Below, in pieces: positions 22,327-32,700 of a DNA stretch of 64,000 nt; the stretch's first letter is position 1; each line of letters starts with the position of its first letter. This stretch comes from Fragum whitleyi (Eukaryota > Mollusca > Bivalvia > Cardiida > Cardiidae), in the NCBI GenBank assembly GCA_948146395.1, contig OX411559.1:41879239-41943238 (forward strand), read 5' to 3'. The position numbers were made by a program, and so were the translations under genes. Below the pieces are notes generated by a model, which did not search any database, had not been told where the DNA came from, and saw nothing but the letters and a program-made list of their open reading frames with translations.

Positions 22327-23337
22327 TGGCCAATCATTCCCTATCCTCTATATATAGCCGTATGGCAGTCGCTTAGACCTTGTGCTAGCATCAAAAGTAG
22401 TAAATAAATTTTCTGAGTGTCGTCTCATTTAAAAAAAAAAAAAAAAAAAAAAAAAGAAACTTTATTTCTTCAAATTCAATTTTTTTTTTTAGTTTTCAAT
22501 TCATATATCAGAAAATTATCGTGGAATGACCAATTTAGAATTTTACATTACTTAACTATTTTGTTTTTTAATTGATCAAATAAAGCAATAAATTAGGTTG
22601 CCGCTGTGAATCAGACAACCGATTAACCTATCAAACACTACATTATCGTCTTTCTTGGATAGTATTGTAATTCTTATATTCTCAATAACAAAGATCCACT
22701 GTTATTAACATTGTGAAATTAACAGCCTCCTCGTTCAAAATCAAAGCACTGAAAGTATTGATTGCCGACGTTCAGTTGGCATACAAGAATGATATTTCCA
22801 TTTGTTGCAAAAAGAGAATTTGTACATGTGAAATTGCGATAAATGTAAAATGACTCGACCCAAATTCGCAAATTCCCATTTTTTTATTTTTTATTTTTTT
22901 TTATTTTTTTTTTTTTATTTTTTTTTTTTGGATGTCCAAATTGTTCTAAAATATTACATTACAGGAAAAAAAGATTTAGTATAATACTCTGCAGAACTCA
23001 CTCAAATCAATCAAAAACGCCAAAATATCGTTCAAAAGCGCTTCCATAGCGTTCAAATCGATCAATATTTCATTCACAACGATCAAACCATTCCCGTGAC
23101 TTTTTAATAGACTTGTGTTGATTGGAAATCGTCTGATTGCTCTGTGTAGCCATCCAAAAAATTGTAGATTTTATTAGAAGGGTGTAATAGAATGTCCTTA
23201 TATTCGTCCGTTAGGATGAAATTGGCGATTTTATATTACCTCTCCTTTATTTCATCCAAAACTTTCTCCTCAAACTTGTTCAATATCATTCCGAAATCAT
23301 TCCAAAACTTTCAAAAGTTAATTTCACGATGTTACTT
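22327..23337. other. Gene-free spacer, A/T runs and TIR-A remains
   Basis: An A run at 22432-22455, a T-rich stretch at 22879-22930, and TIR-A-like pieces at about 22700-22740 and 22990-23330 ('tcattccaaaactttcaaaa', 'aatttcacgatgttacttat'). No supported gene. Confidence 0.5.
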
Positions 23338-23692
23338 ATTGTACAATAAAATGTGTATTAAGCGACCACTTACGGGACAACCAAAAAGTGGTCGTTACAA
23401 GGAACGGTCGCTAAGTACACGTTTTGTTTACAAATTCGAAATATTAATTTGATTAAATATATGCGTTATTCCGAATGTTTCAATAATTCTTTGTTGTTTA
23501 AACTCAAAAGAATCGTCTCATTGAGAAGATTGTATTGAGTTTCAACAGCATACTATTCATTTTACATTTATATCAATCATTAATATCTACTATATACGAT
23601 TTACTTTTTCATCTAAAAAAAGTGGAATTAGAAATCGGTCGCTTGATAAAAAAAGCTGCTTAATAGACGTGGGAGCAAAAGCAAGATTGACT
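23338..23692. repeat. Short element downstream of lyase copy C, shared with 55.2 kb
   Basis: It shares 'gcacattttgtttacaaat'-type sequence, 'cttaatagacgtgg' and the end 'agattgactgta' with 55205-55532. It is probably a MITE-like element ending in 'tacagt...actgta'. Edges are approximate at the left. Confidence 0.5.
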
Positions 23693-23715
23693 GTATCCCG
23701 CATGGTACAATTTTA

Positions 23716-26700
23716 TCACTCGGGTTTTGTAAGAGGAACTTTCAGATACTTTCCGAACTCATTCACCGTGTCCACTGCCATGCAAGCGTGCACCGCCCCT
23801 TGTTTCCCGAGATACGTAGCTTCATCGTTGATGGGATAAACTGGTTGATGCCAAATATTGGCGTGAATTTGAACACCAAAGCTTCCGTCAAAATAAAACG
23901 CTTGAAAATCTTCCAATTTTATATCATCACCGGGTAGAGCCAATAAAATTACAAAGGGTTTTTCTTCCGTAGGAAAAAATACTTGACCACCGTCTGGGTG
24001 ATAGTTTGCTTCCCGAACTAGAACATGTGTGCGGTTGTTTGGAGAAACGTCCTTCGGTAACCGGCCTGTGACGTAATCTCCGGCGATGACGGCTTTGTTG
24101 ACGGCTGTACATCGATCGCCGACCCACTTGTACACGAAGTCTCCACCTCGAATCCCGCCCTGTGCACCGGTCCCTGGACAAAGCTTGCGCCAACCTGAGA
24201 GAGTGAAATATTGTTGATAACTTACGGATACATATGAACAATAGGCCCTAAAATTACCACCCGCTCAGTTCATAACTGAAGAAAGCAATGGCAAGATAGC
24301 ATTCAAAAAGATAAACTGCATTTAGAATAATTTCACTTGTTGTATATGCATGAAAAATTCTAAAATAATTCAGAATTTCAATTTAGTTTCAAAACCAGGA
24401 TCTGACGAATATTCTAATCGCATCGAGAGGTCGAAAAATTGTTGTTATTTAAGTTCTTTTGTTTTGTTTTTTTTTTTTGTGTGTGTAGTTTTTCTTTTTT
24501 TTATGGCCGATTCTTTTTTTTATTTTATTTTTTTTTATTATTAATTTGAAAGTTTTATTCAACAATAAGATTGCTCTTACAAGCTAAATAACACTTTACA
24601 GGTAGAAATAAAACTTATGAAGTTCATATTTCGGACACGTCACGAGAAAAGGGACCATCTGGTAAGTGCGAAAAGTATCGAACGTTATGTTATATTGATG
24701 TACTGCAGTTAATAACGTCGTGAAATAGTCACTCACTACAATCAAAACCATTCTAAATGAGCGCTCCAATCATTCATTCAAAACACTCACCCAATTCACT
24801 CAAAAACGCTCCGAAATAATCAAAATAATCTCCAAGTCGTTCAAAATGATAAACATTTTAGTTTAAAAATCGTTAAATTAAAGGGCGGTAAAATTATCGT
24901 TCATTTCGTCACGAAATTATCGATATTGTTTACCTCCCCTTTATTTCATTTATAACTCGCCCTTCACGTTCATTCAGTATCGTTCCGAAACCATCCCAAA
25001 ATCATTCAGCTAGATAATTTCACGATTTAGTTTTTTACTTACGAAAAAAAATATCGGTTTTTTTTTACAGTAAAACAGGCCCGCCCTGCTTATTCAAATC
25101 GGCCTGTACAGTTAATTAACTGTACAGGCCGATTTGAATAAGTAGGGTCTGTTTTATTTTTAAAAAAAGATTATTTTTTTTCGTTAGTCAAAAATTAAAG
25201 TTGCTTCAACAGTAGTAACTAAATATGGAATTCTGCAACAGACCATTGGAATTATCTTCTAAAGACGATTCAAATGAGATATTACAAGGCAGAATCTAAC
25301 AAAGAACGAAAATACCAGAAATGATTTGTGATTTTGACTTTGTTTCACACCTCTATTATTATCGGTCACTTGTTGTGAAAATAGTTTTTAGTTTTATATC
25401 TTCATGATTTAAACAAGAGCAATGCCAACGGGTGCATACGCTCGGTTGTAGTGTGCTTGATAAAAAATCTAAGTCGATAAAGGAGCATAATTCGCATTAA
25501 ATGCAAGTAGATATTTTCATTTGACAGTTATTCTTGCTCTTTTTAATGCGAACATGTGTAATAAGTTTCAACTGAATGCCTTCGGTAGAACCAGGGATAT
25601 CACATAAGATTTCGCACGGACGACAACGACAACGACACCAAGGCAATAGTGATGTGTGGATTTTTCTCCGAAAACAGTCGAGCTAAAAAGCATGTTCGTA
25701 TTCATATAAGAGATAGACATCTTTTTCTTTTTTTTTTTTCGTTCACGCTGGTATGAAACTAAAAAACTTACCACTCAAATTATTTTATGTTTTAACTTTC
25801 ATACCTACATGAATTTAAAACATTATTTATATTCATATATTCAAGATCCAAAAACCTTTTTGTGCAAAAGTATACAAAATAGCCGTAAACCAGAATTAAT
25901 TTCATTGCGGTATTCTGCGTAATTGATGAACTGGCAGGGCGGGGCTTAGCCGTGACATAATTTGGCTAGTTAACTTTTAAATATTGTGGGTTCATTGAAA
26001 AGTTAGTCGGCAATAATCGTGAACGCGTGCAAATAACTGTATCATAAAACCTAAAGGATTCGAGTGCGTAGAGACAGCGAACACATTTTATCGTTTGGTT
26101 ACCAAAGACTTGTAACTTCAGCTTTATTAAGCTAAAGTTACGAGGATTTGGTTACCAATCTACGATTTAAGGTCTCAGGTTATTGATGTCGACTTTCTGT
26201 AGAAGTTAGTTATTTTAAATTAAAGCTGATTTACCTTATCCTTAAGACATAGAGGCAATTAGCCTATATACGGTCTCTAGAAACAAGTTCAACGACCCGT
26301 AACTTAGACTCCGCCCTGCCAGGGCATTAATCATGGATTATACGAACCATTTATCAACCGCTCAGAATGCACGAATTCAGGTAGACACAATTCTATATAA
26401 TTTAATTTTAAATGTGTCCATCAATATTCTTGCGTTCTGATTAGCTGAAAAGTTGTTATTATCCCCCAATTAAAACAGTTTTGAGTTCGCAGTTGTTTTG
26501 TTAGCTTCCGTAAAAAAGTAGTCTCAAAAATAAATGTTTTTCTTAACTTACAAAACTTTATATTTTTACTTTTTGATATTCACTGTAAATTATAAGATAT
26601 GAAGAGAATCTTTGTCAATTTCATAGAGATGTGAAACTAAAAACCTAATCACACTCATGTATGAATCCACTTTGCGTATTCATACAGTGTGATGAGGTCA

Positions 26701-29700
26701 AGAAGTTCTCATTTCATCTCATAATTAAACCATTTACACAATCTCTATTTTGAGAACCTTAAGGAATTAGACAACCATAAAACATATTCGAAAATGAAAT
26801 GAAGTTGGAAATAGGCTATTATGCTCTTATTTTATACAATGTTTAATGGTCATCCGTATACAAATTTTTTATCATGCAATGAAGTCTGTATTGACCTGAT
26901 ATCGCCTATCTGGTAACATAACATGATATCGGGTAGTCTATTTTTAGAAACAATTTGCATACACTTTCACCAGAATTTCTTTGATATTTAAGGGTTTATT
27001 ACATTAAAGCGCTGAAAAATGATTGCAATATATATAGAATATCATGTAAATGTCTTAAAATACCAATGATATCTGATCTTGGCTGTGAGAAATTATCATG
27101 CCTCGGCAAAGCCTCGTCATGATAAAAACTCCCAACCTTGACCAGATAACATTGATATTTTAAAACATTAACATATTATTCTCTATTTATCTTATAACTA
27201 TACAAATATCCGTGTGATAACATCCCGTATGATATTTTTTATCATATCACATAGTTATTTTTAGAACAATGATATTATGCGGTTATTTTTAGAAACCTCC
27301 ATTTCTGCTAGAAACATCCACGAAAACTAGGAAAATAGAGGTTATAAGATAAATATAATACATACTTAGTGTATTGCATGGAAAAATATCTAGCTTGGTT
27401 GTGGGAATTGATAATTGTCTCGGCAGAGACTCGACAATGATCAATTCTCCCGACCTCGTTAGATATCTTTTCTCATACAAAACACTAAGTACGTATTATG
27501 TATATCTCAGTCATACAAAAGGTCGCCATATTATAAGAATAATGCAACCCGGTTGTCGGATAAAATTAAGAGATAAGACATGAATTTAATTTCAATATTT
27601 ATTTCTACAAATATCGGGGGTTTTTTTTCTTAACATTTACATGCATATAGATTTAATTATTTAATTGAGATATATGAATGATCATGAAAAAATATGATTA
27701 AAACTAAAAATTTCATAAAAGTCCATAAATACAGTACGTGTATATTTCAGTGTTTCTTCATTTGCAATATTTCTTGTATAGGTACATCCCGGACACGGCG
27801 ACGCCAGCTGTGAGTCCCATAATAATCAAAGCTCCTGAGTTCTTCTTCGCCAGTCCTGTCATTTTCATCCAGACTGAGTTAATGTTCCATCTTCTTTCTT
27901 CATTTCTATCATCTAACTCTTTCTTATCTTCTCTCTTTTCATCTCTAAGGACTTCTGCTGTATCAACGAACATTCTTCGCTTTTCATGAACGAATTTATC
28001 ATGCTCTTCAAAAACTGACGCCAGTTCGTCACCATAAATGATCGACTCCTGGTATGTTACAGGAAGATAATTTCTTAGTTTCATAATTGCTTCATTTTCG
28101 TCTTCCTTTTGTCTTTCATTCCCGTCTTCTTCATACCATTTCTGAGCCTTACCATTACTGACGTATATGCCGCTTTCAAATTCTTCCGTTACGTACATTC
28201 TGGGATTCAGATTCTTGACAAAATCCACGATGTTTTCGTCATAGTTGCATTGATGTTCTATTGCTGAATCCATTTTCTTATAATTATTTCTTCTCCTTTT
28301 CTGATAGTACAAAATCGTGCGCTAGAACGTTTGTCTCGCTTTCGATGATGACGTTGTCGTTTACGCAACGCCGTTTCTATAACGTTATGTATATGACGTA
28401 ACTTCACGTTATCGTTTTTTTTGACGTCATTATTATGTCACGTCTTTTAGGGTTGAAGATAAGAAAGGGCACACAGTTTTTCTTAATGCTTAGATTTTAA
28501 TTAAGTGAGGGTATTTTAGTAAGTAAATAGATCTCCCTACACGCACACACACACTTCCAACCCCACAAAAAAGAAAATAATGGCCTTCGAACTACGTAAC
28601 TACGTAGGACTTAACTATTTTCTTTGAGGCAGGTTTATAAACAGAAGAACGGCTTTATATCTCTATATTTGGTCCACGTTCTTGTTTATGAGCCATATTT
28701 AAGTAATGTATGGCCATTTTTTTTTCTTTTCTACTTTATTCCATGCAGGGAGACCATAGATGAAAATAGGATTAATAAGTAAGTGTCTTAAAATACCAAT
28801 GTTATCTGGTCGGGGTTGGGAGAACTTTTTTCAAGATGAGGCAGCTGATCCTTTCCGACTATTTGTCTACCACCAATGGGTTGATAATCGTGGACATATG
28901 TGGGATAGCAGCTGTAGGCTAGAAAACGGTGTGATGGTAGTACTGGTGTGGGAAATATATAATACGTACTTAGTGTTTTGTATGAAAAAAATATCTAACA
29001 AGGTTGGGAGAATTGAAAATTGTCGAGGCTCTGCCGAGACAATTATCAATTATCTCAACCGAGTTAGATATTTTTTTCATACAACACACTAAGTACGTAT
29101 TATATCTATCTTATAACCTCTATATGTCTTGTTTTCGTCGACATTTCGAACTGAAATGCAAGTTTCTAAAAATAACCACATTATATCATTGTTCTAAAAA
29201 TAACTAGGTGATATCATAACAAATATCATACGGGATGTTATCACATGGATATTTGTATAGTTATAAGATAAATAACAGGAATCCATTGTTAGGTGCTCCA
29301 GCCGCCGCGATATAACTGAAATAATGTTAAAAGCGGCGTAAAACCCCATTCAATCAATCAATCTAGATGAGACATTGTCACGTCATGATAATTTATCATG
29401 CAATGCAGCCTGTATTGACCTGATATCGCCTGTCTGATATCACAACATGATTTCAGGCAGTCTATTTTTAGAAACAATTTGCATACACTTTCACCTGAAT
29501 TTCTTTTAATTTTAAGGATTAATTATAATAACCCTTAATTAAGGGTTTACTTGTTAATGTTATCTGGTCTCGGCTGCAAGAAATTATCATGCCTTGATCA
29601 GATAATATTGATATTTTATCACAGAAATACATTATTCTATTCCTTACTCCTTTTTCCATTGCAAAAAAAAAAAAAAAAAAAAAAATAACGAATCACCAAG

Positions 29701-32700
29701 AAAGAAATAGGGGAGATATCTATCTTAAAGAACAAACCTGTAAATAATCATTCGTATCAAAAATTCCTTTTCGGAGAAAATATTTTTCTTAAATCGATCA
29801 ATATTTCATTCACAACGATCAAATCATTGCATTATCTTACAGACTTGTGCGGATTTAAAATCGTCTGATTGGTCCTCCCCTTTATTTCATTTATAACTCG
29901 CCCCTCACATTCATTCAGTATCGTTCCGAAACCATCCCAAAATCATTCAGCTAGACAATTTCACGAGGTTATTAACCATACAAGCCGAAATGAATGAGCA
30001 GGGGCCTGTTTTACGATCATATTATTTGCGTAAGTCAAAAATTAAAGTTGCTTCAACATTAGTTACTAAATATGGAACTCTGCAACAGACCATTGGAATT
30101 GTCTTCTAAAGGCGATTTAAATGAGATATTACAAGGCAGAATCTAACAAAGAACGAAAATACCAGAAATTAATTGTGATTTTGTTTCACGCCTCCATTAT
30201 TATCGGTGACTTGTTGTGAAAATAGTTTTTAGTTTTATATCTTCATGACTTAAACAAGAGCAACGCCCACGGGTGCATACACTCGGCTGTTGTGTGCTTG
30301 ATAAAAAAAATCTAAGTCGAAAAAAAGATCATAATTCGCATCAAATGCAAGTAGATATATACTGAGCAAAAGTTAAAAGTATCCACCAAATAAAACTTCG
30401 GATTGCTTTAAAAGTACACACAGAATGTCTTATGTGATTTGAAGAAGCCGCTACCGAATCATGGGCGTTAAGGTAGCCAGGGGGGGTCATTTTCAAAAAT
30501 CGCAGACTCTCAATTAAATAATTAATTGATTTTTCTGGTAGTTTTAAGCTTCTAAAACGCGATATGAGTGCGTTAGGTATTCTTGACTGATAAGACAACG
30601 CGATACCTTCTGCTGCTTCCTGTCAATGTAACGTCAAATGAACACAAACTAACATAAAACGTTTTCCGTAGATTTAAAGCTCCACTTAAACAAATTCTGT
30701 TTGCACGTTCCTTTACAAAAAAACTAATCCCAAAATTCTCTATTTCATTCTTTGGTGAGAGCAAAACAACATTTGTATTGCTACGTTCCGTCAACGTTTC
30801 CTATTGATCATTGTAGAGGCTCGTATCAATATCTAGGAAAAGTGCCCGCCTTACACCGGTTAAGACTTAAATGGCAATTAGCTTGGCTTTAAAGTTTGTC
30901 GTTTTTAAAGGTAAAGACATTTATTTCATTTCCGTTTTGAAATAGTGGTTAGGAAGCGTGGAAGCCATCGCGTCAACGCGAAAGAGAAAATTTGGCGTGG
31001 CGTATTTCTAGTGACCCTTTTGAGTTGAAGAGAGCGGATAACAATACTACTCTTTCGGAAATGGTCAGCAAATGTCTTTATTGTTCTTCTCTTTCAACTT
31101 ACGTCCGATAAATTTACTAAACGTGTGACGGTTTTTCATTACGCATGTGGTCAAGTTTTTTCTCAGCCGCGCTGGAAGACTGTGTTGTACGTAACACAAC
31201 TTTTTAGTAATTTTCTTAACCACAGAGCTTTAGAGGTTAAAATCAATTGAGAAGAAACTCAAGATCAAACACGTGACGGACGTCGACGTAGAAAGAACGA
31301 TTTCGACATTTGTTGAAAAACACCATAAAAGATGAGTTGTTTGACTGAAAAATGCTGATTGCATGAGTAACCGAAGCACTGCAAACACATTGGTACCTTT
31401 ATTGATCATTAAATCATACAGATGTAAAAGATATTGACAAAAGAAAAGTGGATACTTTCTTTTTTTGCTGAGTATATTCATTTGATAGTTAAAGTTGCTC
31501 TTTTGAATGTGAACATGTGTACTAAGTTTCAAGTGAATGCCTTCGGTAGAACCAGAGATATCGAAAAAGATTTCTCACGGACGACAACGACAACGACACC
31601 AAGGTTATAGTGATGCGTCGGATTTTTCTCTGAGAACAGCCGAGCTAAAAAGTTTGTTCGTATTCATATAAGAAATAGACAGTTTTTTCACGGTGGTATG
31701 AAACAAAAAACATTATTACAATTAAAAACTTTTTGTGCGAAAGTATACAAAGTAGCCGTAAACTAGAATTAATTTTATTGCGGTATGAACCATTTATCAA
31801 CCACTCAGAATGCACAAAATCGGGTAGACAAAATTTACTATAATTCAATTTTAGTTGTGTCCATCAATAATCAATAATCGTGCGTTCTGATCAGCTGAAA
31901 AGTAGGTTTTATTCCCCAATGAAAACAATTTTTAGTACGCAGTTGTTTTGTTAGCTTCCGCAAAAAGTAGACTCGAAAGAAATGTTTTTCTTAACTTACA
32001 AATTTTTACATTTTTAATTCAAGATATTAACTGTAAATTATAAGCTATTAAGAGAATCTTTGTCAATTTCATATAGATGTGAAACTAAAAACCTAATCAC
32101 ACTCATGTATGAATCCTCTTTGCGTATTCATACAGGGTGATTAGGTTTTAAGTTTTATACCTGAATGAAATCAACAAATACTCTCTTCATCTCTTAATCA
32201 AACTATTTACACAATCTCTATTTTGAGACCCTACGGTATTGCACAACCACAAAATATCTTCGAAAATCAAATGAACTTGACAATAGGCTATTATGCTCTT
32301 ACTTTATTCAATGTTTTATAGTCATCCGTATACAAATTTTTTCATCATGCAATGAAGTCTGTATTGACCTGATATCGCCTGTCTGGTAACTTAACATGAT
32401 ATCAGGTAGTCTATTTTTAGAAACAATTTGCATACACTTTCACCAGAATTTCTTTGATTTTTAAGGGTTTATTATATCAAAGCGCTGAAAAATGGTTGCA
32501 TGATATATAGAATAACATGTAGATGTCTTAAAATATCAATGTTATCTGATCTCGGCTGTGAGAATTTATCATGCCTCGGCAAATCCTCGTCATGATAAAT
32601 TCTCCCAACCTTGACTAGATAACATAAATATTTTACGACATTAACATATTATTCTTTATATTGACTGGCGAGCCTGTCTCAATCTGTCGATATTTCCAGT

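Larger units (their letters stand above)
24957..29650 (-). repeat. Segmental duplicate unit U1 carrying anchored-protein gene copy 1
   Basis: The sequence from about 24957 ('cgttcattcagtatcgttcc') to about 29600 matches 29897-34500 in order and orientation. It includes the HP-G fragment, a conserved stretch at 25380-25500, the HP-T and HP-B repeats, and the gene. The unit is about 4.9 kb. U2 is longer because of a 1.1-kb insertion. A third, more diverged copy (U3) covers about 46900-50150. Confidence 0.75.

Noticed and set aside
27738..27989. Plus-strand open frame, also at 48549-48800
   Set aside because: It is the antisense shadow of the anchored-protein gene, open only because that gene is conserved.
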